A stretch of 64,000 nt of DNA from Kozakia baliensis (GCF_001787335.1 NZ_CP014674.1:1-64000), one strand, 5' to 3'; positions 18,058 to 27,435 are shown, counted from the first letter of the stretch. Numbers and translations are program-made. Notes: generated by a model not told the origin, from the letters alone.

Positions 18058-19767
18058 TTATCCCGATACAGCCGTTTCGCGCGGCATGGTTTTCTTTAAC
18101 GGATAAAGCGCCAGATTTTCGATGCTGGCCCCGGCGCCGCTGGCTTCCAGGCGCAGGAAAGTGAGCGGGTTGGAAGGGAAGATCAGCGCGGTGCCGACGG
18201 AGAGACCGCCATTGGCGAAAATTTCCAAGGTGCAGGCGTCCAGAATCAGGTGGATATCGAAATGCCGGTCGTCCGGGTTGAGCGCGGTCGAAAACTGGCC
18301 AGTGAAGAAAGGTTGAGAGAAACCGTTCAAATCATTGCGGTCGAGCCAAAGCTGCCCGCTGAAAGCATCGAAGCCGATCGTGAGAGATTCGCCTTGTTCG
18401 TTCCCAAAGACGATGACGAAGCGCCCGGTCCGGCCCTTGTCGCCGAGCGGCAGATCATGAGGCCTTTCATCGACCGTTACGCTCATGACCAGTTCGAGCG
18501 CGCCACCGAGTGGAAGCGTCGCCTGTGTGCTGGAACCTGCGGCGATGCGGCGGGTAGGGAAGGCGATTTCCGCGCCTCGAAGCGCTTCCACGCCGCGCGG
18601 TTTTTGCGCAAGGCGGAGCCAACCTGCGGCGTCGTGCCGCAAGGCGAGGGTGCGCGGGAGCGTCATGGCCCCACGCCAGCTATGGGTGGGCAATTCCTGG
18701 CAATATTGCCAGTTGCCGAGCCAAGCGATGGCGACGGCCTCACCATTGGGCATGTTATCGTAAAGCTGAAGGGCGTAAGCGTCCTTTGCGAAGTCCGTCA
18801 GGCCGATCACGGTGTCGCCGGGGGTAAAGCGGGAGCCGTCGAAATCTCCGATAAAATATTGCGTGATGCTGCCGCCGGTAGGGCCGCCCGGATTGACGGA
18901 GACGAACAATACCCAGCGCGATCCACCCCCCTCTACTGGAATTTCAAGTAGATTGGGGCATTCGTAATCGACGCCGAACAACCCGGAAGGCCCGAAATCA
19001 CTGAGATGCGTCCAATGAATCAGGTCGATGGAAGCATAGAAAGCAATCTGATGCAGGCGAGATTTGGCGATGACCATGACCCACTGGTTGGTGGGCTTAT
19101 GGAACAGGATTTTGGGGTCGCGGAAGGAGTTGCTGCCAATATCCAGAACCGGGTTGTGCGCGTATTCGGTGAAGCTTTGCCCGTTATCCTTGCTGATGGC
19201 CAAGTATTGCGTCTGCTTATGCGGCGTAGCGCGTGTATAGATGGCAGCCATGCCACCTTTGTCGGTGTCGAATAGACCAGATGTGTTCTTGACGTCCAGA
19301 ACCGTGCAGCCGGTGAAGGCTTCGCCATCCTTTGTTTCGTCAATCGCGATCGGCTGGTCTTCCCAATGCAGCATATCCGTGCTGATGGCATGGCCCCAAT
19401 GCACATGCCCCGCATAAGGAGCGAACGGGTCGTATTGGTAATAGAGATGATAATGCGTGCCGTCGAAAATCAGGCCGTTCGGGTCGTTCATGAAGCCGGT
19501 GGTCGGCGAGAAATGAATGAGCGGGCGATAGAGCACGTCGCTTTGCGTTTTGATGACGGGGTGCGCAGTGACGCCCGGTTGGTCTGCCGGTTCCGGATGC
19601 GAACTGTTGGGTTCGGATTTACGGGTGCGGTCCGGAGCCTGTGGCGGCGTCGATTTGGCCGGTTCGTCTGCGCGCGCGCCACCGCTTATTCCGGCCGCCC
19701 CGAAGGCGGCGAGGGAAGAAAGGGCGAAACGGCGGCTCAAGCGGGGAGCGGAGGCGTCATCTGTCAT
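18058..19767 (-). CDS. Exported GH32 beta-fructosidase (levanase/invertase type)
   Basis: The 569-residue protein begins with a Tat-like signal (SRRFALSSLAAFG, cleavage near residue 33), then a Pro/Ser-rich linker to residue 65. GH32 motifs are intact: nucleophile Asp95 in FMNDPNG, RDP at 216-218, and the acid/base Glu269 in YECPNL. A C-terminal beta-sandwich module occupies about residues 400-560. Such enzymes release fructose from levan, inulin or sucrose; levan is plausible because many acetic acid bacteria make it, but this is inference. The gene is 27 bases after the Nudix gene and 81 before GH13. Confidence 0.9.
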   Translation of the reverse strand: MTDDASAPRLSRRFALSSLAAFGAAGISGGARADEPAKSTPPQAPDRTRKSEPNSSHPEPADQPGVTAHPVIKTQSDVLYRPLIHFSPTTGFMNDPNGLIFDGTHYHLYYQYDPFAPYAGHVHWGHAISTDMLHWEDQPIAIDETKDGEAFTGCTVLDVKNTSGLFDTDKGGMAAIYTRATPHKQTQYLAISKDNGQSFTEYAHNPVLDIGSNSFRDPKILFHKPTNQWVMVIAKSRLHQIAFYASIDLIHWTHLSDFGPSGLFGVDYECPNLLEIPVEGGGSRWVLFVSVNPGGPTGGSITQYFIGDFDGSRFTPGDTVIGLTDFAKDAYALQLYDNMPNGEAVAIAWLGNWQYCQELPTHSWRGAMTLPRTLALRHDAAGWLRLAQKPRGVEALRGAEIAFPTRRIAAGSSTQATLPLGGALELVMSVTVDERPHDLPLGDKGRTGRFVIVFGNEQGESLTIGFDAFSGQLWLDRNDLNGFSQPFFTGQFSTALNPDDRHFDIHLILDACTLEIFANGGLSVGTALIFPSNPLTFLRLEASGAGASIENLALYPLKKTMPRETAVSG

Positions 19768-19794
19768 GAAGATAGTCTAAGAAAACACGATCGG

Positions 19795-20373
19795 TCAGAC
19801 CAGCCCTTGTGCTCGAAGGCGGGCGAAGGCGGCGAGGGTCACCATGCAGGCGATATCGCCACGCGCAATCATCTGTTCGAACTCCGCGAGAGGCAGGGTA
19901 TGGCAGCTCATATCGTCTTCCGTGGCTTCGCGGGCCGTCGGGCCCTGGCGCAATCCGGTCGCGAGATAGATATGGCCTTTTTGCGTGGAATAACCTGCGC
20001 CTTGAAACATAGATCCGGCATAAATGAGCTTATCCGCAATCAAGCCGGTTTCCTCGCGGAGTTCTCCAGCGGCGACGTCTTCCGCGGCGGCGTTGGGTTT
20101 GCTTTCCCACATTCCCATCGGCAATTCCCATAACCGCGCATGAATCGGGTAGCGATATTGCCGCACGAGCGTGACGGTCGGGCCGTCCGGGCTTTCGCCC
20201 AGGGGAAGAATAACCACGAATTCGCCGCGCTCCACGACGCCGTAAAGACCATCCTGCCCGTTCGGGCGGCGGATGATGTCCTCACGCAAAGCGGTCCATT
20301 TGTTTTTATAAGCCGTGCGGGTGGAGAGAACCTCGTAATGAGGGAGCGGAGGTTCTTTTTCTTCGAGACTCAT
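19795..20373 (-). CDS. Nudix hydrolase, ADP-ribose pyrophosphatase-like
   Basis: The 192-residue protein has the Nudix helix EDVAAGELREETGL preceded by LWELPMGMWE, the arrangement seen in ADP-sugar pyrophosphatases of the NudF/YffH group. VTLVRQYRYP upstream of the box is also typical of this group. The likely reaction is hydrolysis of ADP-ribose or a nucleotide sugar to AMP and a sugar phosphate. It is first in the run with the GH32 and GH13 enzymes, and the terminator of the sugar ABC operon lies just upstream. ADP-glucose turnover would fit the context, though the substrate cannot be read from sequence. Confidence 0.85.
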   Translation of the reverse strand: MSLEEKEPPLPHYEVLSTRTAYKNKWTALREDIIRRPNGQDGLYGVVERGEFVVILPLGESPDGPTVTLVRQYRYPIHARLWELPMGMWESKPNAAAEDVAAGELREETGLIADKLIYAGSMFQGAGYSTQKGHIYLATGLRQGPTAREATEDDMSCHTLPLAEFEQMIARGDIACMVTLAAFARLRAQGLV

Positions 20374-20449
20374 GCTGCCGTTCCTTCTTCTGCGCCGATC
20401 ATGTCAGCATCAAAAAAAGGAAACGGCTAGACCTGAGAAATTGTTTCCC

Positions 20450-20482
20450 GAAAGAAAGCCGCCCGCGTTCGAGGCGGGCGGC
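20450..20482 (-). terminator. Terminator of the rbsABC-type operon
   Basis: On the minus strand a nine-base GC-rich stem (GCCGCCCGC / GCGGGCGGC, seven-base loop) lies 17 bases after the rbsB stop and is followed by TTTCTTTC. This is a standard intrinsic terminator and separates the transporter operon from the Nudix gene. Confidence 0.85.
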
Positions 20483-20498
20483 GAGGGACATTCTAATG

Positions 20499-21428
20499 TT
20501 AGCGACCAGTCCAGCCCTGATAGGACGAGACATTGTCACGATCGACCAGTTTAGGCGTCATGAGCTTGAGCGTGCCATCCTTGACCTTGCCATCCATGAT
20601 GCCTTGGCCGAGTTGCACGGCGTTGACGCCCATCGAGTAAGGGTCCTGGGTGGCGGAAGCGATGATATTGGAAGTTTTGTCCTTCACGGCGGCGACGAAA
20701 TCGGGCGCGCCGTCGACGGAACTGACGAGAATGCCGGAACGATGGCCTTGTTTGATGGCGAGATCGCTGCCGATCGCCTGCGGGTCGTTGATGGTGAAGA
20801 CGCCGTTCAGATCGGGAAAGCGCACCAGATAGCCCTGCATGACCTGGAAGCCTGCATCGCGCGAGCCTTGTCCGTTTTGATCGTCGCTAACAATTTTGAT
20901 GTTCGGCTGTTTCGCCAGCGCTTCCTTACATCCCTGGACACGATCGATAACGGCGGAAACCTGCGGCCCGTTCTGAATGGCGACGTTGCCTTTGCCGCCG
21001 AGTTTCTGCGACAGGTATTCGCATGAAATACGCCCGGCTTGGACGTTGTCGGTCTGCACGGTGGCGTTGGCGCCTGCCGCTTTGACGTCCACCGCGACCA
21101 CGGTGATGCCTGCTTTTTGAGCGCGCTTGATAGCCGGGAGAATGGCTTGCGCATCCACCGCGTTGATCAGGATGAGATTGACGCCGGAAGCGATGAAATT
21201 ATCGATTTGCGAAAACTGCTTGTTGAGATCGTAATCGGCGGAGACCGAGAGAACGCGCACATTCGGATTGTCGCGTTTGGCTTCCGCAGTCGCGCCTTGG
21301 GCAAGCGCCACGAAATAGGGATTGCCCAAAGTTCCGAGCGTGATGCCGATGGCGTCCACCGGCTTGGCCTGCGCCACCCCAAAGGAAAGGGCGGCGAGAC
21401 TGGCGAGAAGAGAGACTTTCGATTTCAT
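20499..21428 (-). CDS. Sugar ABC transporter periplasmic binding protein (RbsB-like)
   Basis: The 309-residue product has a Sec signal (cleavage near residue 21, AQA|KP) and the pentose/hexose-type binding fold: IGITLGTLGNPYFVALAQGA at the start of the first lobe, DNFIASGVNLILINAVDA, and GVFTINDPQAIGSDLA in the second lobe. It is the last gene of the transporter run, in the order ATPase-permease-binding protein. Ribose, xylose, arabitol or another pentose/polyol are possible; the sequence alone does not decide. A strong terminator follows. Confidence 0.88.
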   Translation of the reverse strand: MKSKVSLLASLAALSFGVAQAKPVDAIGITLGTLGNPYFVALAQGATAEAKRDNPNVRVLSVSADYDLNKQFSQIDNFIASGVNLILINAVDAQAILPAIKRAQKAGITVVAVDVKAAGANATVQTDNVQAGRISCEYLSQKLGGKGNVAIQNGPQVSAVIDRVQGCKEALAKQPNIKIVSDDQNGQGSRDAGFQVMQGYLVRFPDLNGVFTINDPQAIGSDLAIKQGHRSGILVSSVDGAPDFVAAVKDKTSNIIASATQDPYSMGVNAVQLGQGIMDGKVKDGTLKLMTPKLVDRDNVSSYQGWTGR

Positions 21429-21465
21429 AATATTTTTTCCGAAAAGCGATTTTTGAAAAATATGT

Positions 21466-22491
21466 TCAGGTGCGGGCCGCAGGCTGACGGAAGCGGTCGA
21501 GCGCCACGGCGATGATGATGACCAGCCCTTTGATGATGAACTGCCAGATGTCCGAGACGCCGAGCAGGATCAGACCGTTGGAGAGGACCGCGATCATCAA
21601 TCCGCCGACGAGCGTGCCCCAGATGGAGCCGATGCCGCCGACGAAAGAAGTGCCGCCGAGAATGACCGCCGCGATGGCGTCCAGTTCGTAGGATTGCCCG
21701 AGTTGCAATCCGTTGGCGGCGTAAAGGCGGGCGGAAGACATAACGCCCCCGAGCCCGGCCAACAGGCCGGAGAGCGCATAGACGAACATCAGCACCGCGC
21801 CGACGCGGATACCCGCCAGACGCGCGGCGGCCTGATTGCCGCCAACGGCATAAATATGCACGCCCAAGACGGTGCGGCGCAGGATGAACCATGATGCCAC
21901 CACGACGGCGAGTGCGATGACCGCCAGCCAGGGAATGACGAGCGTGGAGGAAAGCGGAATGCCGTCATTGCCGATCCACGCATAGGAGAGCGATGGATTG
22001 AAGATCGTCCGGTCCGCGCCCATCAGGCGCGCCAATCCGCGCACGGCCGTCAAGGTGCCGAGGGTCACGATGAAAGGCGGGATTTTCAAGCCTGAGATCA
22101 GCCCGCCATTGAACAGGCCGACGGCAAGGCCGATAACGAGGCAGGTCGGAATGGCCAGCCAGCCGAAGCCGGGCAGAAGCGAGACCATCAGACCGCCCAT
22201 GGCCGAGAAAGCCAGGGTCGAACCGACCGAAAGATCGATACCGCCTGTCAGGATGACGAATGTCATACCTGCCGACAGCACGACGTTGATGGAGGCTTGC
22301 TGGGCGACGATGGAAAGATTCTGGCCGGTCAGGAAGCGGTGACCGCCGAAGAAATGGAATGCAAGCGCAAGCAGCACCAAGACCGGCAACATGCCTGCGG
22401 CCTGCATGGCGCTGCGCAGTCTTTCGGAAGCGCGGATGGACGATGAGACGTCAGCAGCCGGGCCGACCGGTGGAACGAGGGTGTTGGACAT
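21466..22491 (-). CDS. Sugar ABC transporter permease (RbsC-like)
   Basis: The 341-residue membrane protein has about eight to ten hydrophobic segments and the BPD_transp_2 hallmarks: VVLSAGMTFVILTGGIDLSVGS near residue 75 (partly quoted as GMTFVILTGGIDLSVGS), PPFIVTLGTL and AAVILGGTSFVGGIGSIWGT, the last being the ATPase-contact loop. It forms the inner-membrane channel for the substrate bound by the downstream binding protein. I set the start at the ATG of MSNTLVPP, 14 bases after the ATPase stop; a longer frame upstream runs into the ATPase gene. Confidence 0.92.
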   Translation of the reverse strand: MSNTLVPPVGPAADVSSSIRASERLRSAMQAAGMLPVLVLLALAFHFFGGHRFLTGQNLSIVAQQASINVVLSAGMTFVILTGGIDLSVGSTLAFSAMGGLMVSLLPGFGWLAIPTCLVIGLAVGLFNGGLISGLKIPPFIVTLGTLTAVRGLARLMGADRTIFNPSLSYAWIGNDGIPLSSTLVIPWLAVIALAVVVASWFILRRTVLGVHIYAVGGNQAAARLAGIRVGAVLMFVYALSGLLAGLGGVMSSARLYAANGLQLGQSYELDAIAAVILGGTSFVGGIGSIWGTLVGGLMIAVLSNGLILLGVSDIWQFIIKGLVIIIAVALDRFRQPAART

Positions 22492-22505
22492 GGCTTTTAT
22501 TTCCC

Positions 22506-24029
22506 TTAGGCCGCAATGCCGGCGGCATAGGCCATGATGGCTTCCTGGGTGATTTCGGGCTTGGAGGGGCCGCCGACTTCTCCGGTGATGACGCCTTCGC
22601 GCATCACCAGAACGCGGTCGCAAACGCCCACGATTTCAGGCATTTCGCTGGAGATCACGATAATGCCGAGGCCTTTGGCCGCGAGATCGCCGATGATGCG
22701 GTAGATTTCCGATTTCGCGCCGATATCGACGCCGCGTGTCGGCTCGTCGAGGATGAGGACTTTCGGCCCGGTTTCCAGCAGGCGGCCAAGGAGAACTTTT
22801 TGCTGATTGCCGCCGGAAAGTCCGCCGACTGAGACGAGCGAGTTCGCCGCGCGCACTTTCAGCGCCGAAAAAGCATTCGCCGCGCGGGAACGCCCGCGTG
22901 CGCGATCCAGCACGCCGCTATGCGCATCTCGTCCGATCACGCCAAGATTGAGGTTACCGGCGCAAGACATGTCCAGGAATAGCCCGAGCGCTTTGCGGTC
23001 CTCGGTCAGATAGGCGATTCCAGCATCCAGCCCTTCGCGTGGGCTGCGCAGATTGAGCGTTTTGCCTTCCAGCTTGATAACGCCTTTCAGATGCGGGTCC
23101 GCGCCGTAGATCAGCCGCGCCAACTCGGTGCGGCCCGCGCCGACCAACCCCGCAATGCCGAGCACTTCGCCATGATGTAGCGTGAAGCTGCACGGTTTGA
23201 CGCGATAGCCGTCCGTCAGGCCTTCGACTTCCAAAACGGGCGTGCCGAACTCATGAGTTTCGCCCCGTTTTTTCGTGTAGAAGCCCGAAAGATCGCGCCC
23301 GACCATCATCCGCACGATGGCGGCGGAACTGACATCTTCCTTCTCCAACGTGCCGATATAGGCACCGTCTCGCAGCACCGCGACGCGGTCGGCCAGTTCA
23401 TCGATCTCGGCCATGCGGTGGCTGATATAGATGAGGGCGATGCCTTCCTCGCGTAATTGGCGGATGAGCGCGAACAGGCGATCGGTCTCGCGTGCGGAAA
23501 GCGCGGTCGTCGGCTCGTCCAGCACCAGGATGCGCGCATGACGATGCAGCGCCCGGGCGATCTCCACCATCTGCTGTTCGGCGACGGAGAGTGTGCTGAC
23601 CAGTGTTTCAGGCTTGAAAGGCGCACCGAGTCTTTCGAGAACCGGGCGGCAGGCTTCGCGCATCGTGACGCGGTCGATCATGCCATGTCGGCCCAATTCG
23701 GAGCCAAGATAGATGTTCTCCGCCACGGTCAGGTTCGGCGCGAGGGCCAACTCCTGATAGATGATGGCGATTCCGGCGGCCTGGGCGGCGGATGGGCTGC
23801 CGATGCGCGTGGGCGTTCCGGCAATGCGGATTTCTCCCCCCGGATCGGCGACATAAGCGCCGGAGAGGATTTTCATGAGCGTGGATTTCCCGGCGCCATT
23901 CTCTCCCATCAAAGCCAAAACCTCACCGCCATAGGCAGCGAGTTGGACGTTCTGCAGTGCTTTCACCCCAGGAAACGTTTTGGAAATTCCGTGCATTTCC
24001 AAAAGAGGTGTTTGCGAATCATGCGGCAT
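22506..24029 (-). CDS. Sugar ABC transporter ATP-binding protein (RbsA-like, double NBD)
   Basis: The 507-residue protein has two nucleotide-binding domains. The first has Walker [16 protein letters not shown] and signature region [15 protein letters not shown] with Walker [13 protein letters not shown]; the second has the degenerate Walker [11 protein letters not shown], signature [15 protein letters not shown] and Walker [13 protein letters not shown]. This is the RbsA/XylG/AraG type that powers pentose or hexose uptake. The start is the ATG of MPHDSQT; a GTG five codons upstream is possible, and neither has a strong ribosome site. It is the first gene of the operon; no regulator or kinase gene is adjacent. 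Confidence 0.92.
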   Translation of the reverse strand: MPHDSQTPLLEMHGISKTFPGVKALQNVQLAAYGGEVLALMGENGAGKSTLMKILSGAYVADPGGEIRIAGTPTRIGSPSAAQAAGIAIIYQELALAPNLTVAENIYLGSELGRHGMIDRVTMREACRPVLERLGAPFKPETLVSTLSVAEQQMVEIARALHRHARILVLDEPTTALSARETDRLFALIRQLREEGIALIYISHRMAEIDELADRVAVLRDGAYIGTLEKEDVSSAAIVRMMVGRDLSGFYTKKRGETHEFGTPVLEVEGLTDGYRVKPCSFTLHHGEVLGIAGLVGAGRTELARLIYGADPHLKGVIKLEGKTLNLRSPREGLDAGIAYLTEDRKALGLFLDMSCAGNLNLGVIGRDAHSGVLDRARGRSRAANAFSALKVRAANSLVSVGGLSGGNQQKVLLGRLLETGPKVLILDEPTRGVDIGAKSEIYRIIGDLAAKGLGIIVISSEMPEIVGVCDRVLVMREGVITGEVGGPSKPEITQEAIMAYAAGIAA

Positions 24030-24207
24030 GGCGTTCGATCTCACTGATCGGAATAAGATTTTCGAAAGATGACTTCCGAATCTCGAATTCCTTTATCATT
24101 GCTTAAAGCATACAATTTGATTACATATATTTCATATTTTCGTGTGCCGGAAAGATGCTGCGTTAAACAAATTCGATCTTGTTTTGTTCGCAGTAATTGG
24201 GCCATTC

Positions 24208-25314
24208 ATGGAAATTATGAGCGGCGCTTCATCTTCCGATCAGCCGATACGACGCATTCTGCATATCGACATGGATGCTTTTTATGCCTCGGTCGAACAG
24301 CGGGACGATCCGTCTCTGCGCGGCCTTCCCCTGGCGGTCGGGCGTGGGGAGGAGCGTGGGGTCGTGGCGGCGGCGAGTTACGAGGCCCGTCGCTTCGGCG
24401 TGCGTTCGGCCATGCCGTCGATAGTGGCGAAGCGGCGCTGCCCCGAATTGCTGTTCGTGCCGCCACGCTTTGAAGTGTATCGGGCCGTTTCCGCGCAAAT
24501 TCATGCGATTTTCGCTCGTTACACGCTCATCATCCAGCCGCTTTCGTTGGATGAGGCTTATCTGGATGTCACCCATGCCATTGCGGAGCATGGTTCGGCC
24601 ACCGCGATTGCCGAGAAGATTCGTGCCGCCATCCGGGCGGAAACGAACCTGACAGCCTCGGCGGGCGTCTCTTACAATCGGTTTCTCGCCAAGCTGGCTT
24701 CCGATCACCGTAAGCCGGACGGTTTGTTCGTGATTACGCCACGTATGGGGCCAGCCTTCGCGGCGTCCTTGAAGGTGGAGCAGTTTCACGGCATCGGCCC
24801 GGCGACGGCCGCGAAGATGCATCGACTCGGGATTCAGACGGGCGCGGATTTGCGGGAATGTTCGATTGACAAACTGCGCGCGCATTTCGGCAAGAGTGCA
24901 GAGTTTTATTACGGTATTTCTCGCGGTATCGATGAACGGCTCGTGGTGGCGGATCGGGTGCGCAAATCCATCGGAACGGAAACGACTTTCGAAACGGATG
25001 TTCATAGTTTCGATGAAGCTTCCGCTGCTCTGACGCGGCTGGCAGCGAAACTTTGGGCCTCTTGCGAAAAAAGAAAACTGAGCGGGCGAACGGCCACGCT
25101 TAAGGTGAAATACGCCGATTTTCAGATCGTTACGCGTGCCCGGTCGCAGGCTTTTCCGGTATCGTCCGAAATGGTTTTGCTTGAGTTGGGCCTTGCCGCG
25201 TTGAAACCGCTTTTCCCTGCCGATAAAGGGATTCGTCTTTTAGGGCTGACGCTGTCCAGCCTGATGATGCAAACCTCGAAAGACACGCAACAAATGTTAT
25301 TGTTTCAAGAATGA
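24208..25314 (+). CDS. dinB: DNA polymerase IV (DinB)
   Basis: The 368-residue Y-family polymerase has the catalytic HIDMDAFYASVEQ near residue 20, the YEARRFGV finger motif, LSLDEAYLDVT with the second pair of acidic residues, and SVSYNRFLAK-like ASAGVSYNRFLAKLASD. The HhH region (FHGIGPATAAKM) and the little-finger domain follow. It ends in QMLLFQE, a QxxLF clamp-binding peptide. It performs low-fidelity bypass of damaged DNA. The start is either this ATG (MEIMSG) or the one nine bases later; a GTG-initiated extension further upstream is hydrophobic and unlikely. No LexA box of the GTTC-N7-GTTC type was found upstream. Confidence 0.94.
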   Translation: MEIMSGASSSDQPIRRILHIDMDAFYASVEQRDDPSLRGLPLAVGRGEERGVVAAASYEARRFGVRSAMPSIVAKRRCPELLFVPPRFEVYRAVSAQIHAIFARYTLIIQPLSLDEAYLDVTHAIAEHGSATAIAEKIRAAIRAETNLTASAGVSYNRFLAKLASDHRKPDGLFVITPRMGPAFAASLKVEQFHGIGPATAAKMHRLGIQTGADLRECSIDKLRAHFGKSAEFYYGISRGIDERLVVADRVRKSIGTETTFETDVHSFDEASAALTRLAAKLWASCEKRKLSGRTATLKVKYADFQIVTRARSQAFPVSSEMVLLELGLAALKPLFPADKGIRLLGLTLSSLMMQTSKDTQQMLLFQE

Positions 25315-25384
25315 TTTTTTTTTGCCGACTTTTGTAGATTTGCGGCGTTGCTGAGGAAAATCACTCTATCTGGAGGGCAGTGAC

Positions 25385-25465
25385 ATGGAACGTTTGCAAA
25401 CGAATTCCTCGTTGATTATCGGCGCGTTGGTCACTGTTGTGATTTGTCTTGCCAGCGCAGGCTGA
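25385..25465 (+). CDS. 26-residue hydrophobic peptide, putative single-span membrane protein
   Basis: A strong ribosome site (GGAGGG) sits seven to eight bases before an ATG that opens a 26-codon frame: a short polar N-terminus (MERLQTNSS) followed by an uninterrupted hydrophobic stretch to the end (residues 10-24). An intrinsic terminator starts inside its last codons, so it appears to be a monocistronic mini-gene. I do not recognise a family. Size and build fit a small membrane regulator or a type I toxin-like peptide; neither is shown. It lies between dinB and an MFS gene on the same strand. Confidence 0.6.
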   Translation: MERLQTNSSLIIGALVTVVICLASAG

Positions 25466-25479
25466 AAAGCCGCTTTTTT
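25457..25479 (+). terminator. Intrinsic terminator of the 26-residue peptide gene
   Basis: The stem GC-(A)-GGCT / AGCC-GC with a GAAA tetraloop encloses the TGA stop and is followed by six T residues. The hairpin is short but the GNRA-type loop and T-run make it convincing. Confidence 0.75.
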
Positions 25480-25593
25480 GATTTCCGATCGGGTTTATTT
25501 GTCGGAATCGTTATAGTAACCGAGCGTGACGCAGCGGTGTGTCTGGCCTAGCCTACACGACCGCTTTTTTTATTTTCATACGGAGATTTTGCA

Positions 25594-26805
25594 ATGACCG
25601 GGGCGCAGACACCGGCGACCACCTCGCCGACTGGACGCATCCTGCCGGTCGTGTTTCTGAACTTGCTTGTTTATATCGATATCGGCCTGCCGATGGCCGT
25701 TATTCCGGTTTTTGTTCACAAGACACTGCAATTCAACACGGTGCTGGCTGGGTTTGCGGTCTCTCTCCAATATTTCGCGACATTCGCCTCCCGCGCCTCG
25801 GCGGGCAAACGAATCGATACGCGTGGACCGAAACCGGTCGCGGTCAGTGGATTATTGGTCTGCGTCGCGTCCGGCTTCATGCTTTTTCTCGCCGGAGCGC
25901 TGTGGAAAAGCGCGATATTGTCGGTCGTCATCCTGTCCATCAGCCGCTTGGCTCTGGGGTGGGCGGAAAGTTGGGCTTCCACGGCGGCGATCGTCTGGAA
26001 TATCCGCCGCGTGGGCGCGCCGAACACCGCGCAAGTCATTTCATGGAACGGCATCACATCCTATGGCGGCATCGCGCTAGGCGCGACGCTGGGCGAGCAA
26101 TTATCGCATCTGCCCGGCTTCTGGGGCGGTCTCGTCTCGCTCGGGCTATTGTCCCTCGTTCTGCCCTTGATCGGCGCGCTTTTGGCCATGCGTTATCCGG
26201 CAGTGGCGCCCTTGACGGACAATACCGCGCCCATGCCTTTCGCGCGCGTTTTCCGCTTGGTGCTCCCGCATGGTAGCGCGCTGGCCGCCGGATCGGTCGG
26301 GTTCGGTGCGATCTCTTCCTGCTTGGCGCTTTATTTCTCCGCCAGGCAATGGGATGGCGCGGCACAGGCCTTGGCGATGTTCGGATTGGTGTTCGTGATC
26401 GTGCGCTTCGTATTTTCCCGCCAGATCGGGCGCTACGGTGGGGCGAAAGTCGCGATCGTTTCGTTGGTTGTCGAAACGCTCGGTTTGCTGATCCTGGCGT
26501 TCATGCCAAGCCCCGAAGCCGCTACTTTGGGTGCGGCCGTCACGGGCGCGGGTTTCTCGCTCGTGTTCCCCGCGCTGGGTGTGTTGGCCGTGAACCGGGC
26601 AGGCCCGAAAAATCGTGGCGCGGCATTGGGGGCGTTTTCGGTGTTTCTCGATTTGGCGATCGGTATTTCTGGCCCCGTGCTCGGACTTATTATCCATGCC
26701 GCCGGATATCGGGCGCTTTTCATCTTTACTGCGGCTGTGACCTTGATCGGTTCCGTGTTGAGTTTGATGCTACCGAAAGAGGATGTCGTCCTGAAAAAAG
26801 GATGA
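25594..26805 (+). CDS. MFS transporter, YfcJ/YhhS-like (UPF0226) subfamily
   Basis: The 403-residue membrane protein has about twelve hydrophobic segments. The loop between segments 2 and 3, FASRASAGKRIDTRGPKP, is the form of the MFS motif A found in YhhS/YfcJ-like proteins, and LSISRLALGWAESWASTA and GAALGAFSVFLDLAIGISGPVLG are further marks of that group. It is probably a proton-driven exporter of small molecules; family members have been linked to drug or arabinose efflux, but the substrate here is unknown. A clear GGAG site precedes the ATG. The LOG-family gene follows after 36 bases and may be cotranscribed. Confidence 0.85.
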   Translation: MTGAQTPATTSPTGRILPVVFLNLLVYIDIGLPMAVIPVFVHKTLQFNTVLAGFAVSLQYFATFASRASAGKRIDTRGPKPVAVSGLLVCVASGFMLFLAGALWKSAILSVVILSISRLALGWAESWASTAAIVWNIRRVGAPNTAQVISWNGITSYGGIALGATLGEQLSHLPGFWGGLVSLGLLSLVLPLIGALLAMRYPAVAPLTDNTAPMPFARVFRLVLPHGSALAAGSVGFGAISSCLALYFSARQWDGAAQALAMFGLVFVIVRFVFSRQIGRYGGAKVAIVSLVVETLGLLILAFMPSPEAATLGAAVTGAGFSLVFPALGVLAVNRAGPKNRGAALGAFSVFLDLAIGISGPVLGLIIHAAGYRALFIFTAAVTLIGSVLSLMLPKEDVVLKKG

Positions 26806-26841
26806 CGATGTGCTGAGTCGATTCGCAGGAGAAAAAGACCG

Positions 26842-27423
26842 ATGACCATCGCCGCTGCAGCCGTTTTTTGCGGCTCGCGTCACGGAAACGCGCCGATTTA
26901 TTCAGAGGCTGCCGAGTCGTTGGGAAGAGGGCTTGCCGAAGCCGGGATTCGCCTCGTATATGGCGGTGGCGCCGTGGGTTTGATGGGTGTGGTGGCCGAT
27001 TCCACATTGCGCGCAGGCGGCTCCGTCAGCGGTGTTATCCCCAACTTTCTCCACAACCGTGAGGTCATGCATGAGGGGGTGACGGATTTGATCGTCACCG
27101 ACTCGATGCACGACCGCAAACGGTTGATGTTCGCGCAGGCGGATGCCTTCCTGATCCTGCCAGGCGGCCTGGGTACGTTCGACGAATTTATGGAAATTCT
27201 CACCTGGCGGCAGTTGTCCCTCCACAACAAACCCATTCTTCTGGTGAATGTCGGCGGTTGGGGGCGTTTTATCGTCTCCGCGTTGGAAAATGCCGTGGAG
27301 CAGGGCTTTGCCAACTCCTCGGTGCTCGAACTTTACGATGTGGTGGAAGACGTGCCAGCGGCTCTCGAACGCCTGAAACTTTTTGACGTTTCTGAAGAAT
27401 TTGAAGAAACGGAGCGACTTTAG
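26842..27423 (+). CDS. LOG-family protein (cytokinin riboside 5'-monophosphate phosphoribohydrolase type)
   Basis: The 193-residue protein has the family motifs: FCGSRHGNAPIY near the N-terminus, LVYGGGAVGLMG, MHDRKRLM and the catalytic LPGGLGTFDEFMEILTW. LOG proteins split nucleoside 5'-monophosphates, releasing the base and ribose-5-phosphate; in bacteria many act in nucleotide turnover instead of hormone activation. Length matches the TIGR00730 group. AGGAG precedes the ATG. The adjacent MFS exporter upstream on the same strand suggests a possible produce-and-export pair, which is inference only. Confidence 0.88.
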   Translation: MTIAAAAVFCGSRHGNAPIYSEAAESLGRGLAEAGIRLVYGGGAVGLMGVVADSTLRAGGSVSGVIPNFLHNREVMHEGVTDLIVTDSMHDRKRLMFAQADAFLILPGGLGTFDEFMEILTWRQLSLHNKPILLVNVGGWGRFIVSALENAVEQGFANSSVLELYDVVEDVPAALERLKLFDVSEEFEETERL

Positions 27424-27435
27424 GCCTCAGCCCTC

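Noticed and set aside
24060-24207. A LexA box in front of dinB
   Set aside because: No GTTC-N7-GTTC or related direct repeat with correct spacing is present; the nearest GTTC is unpaired.
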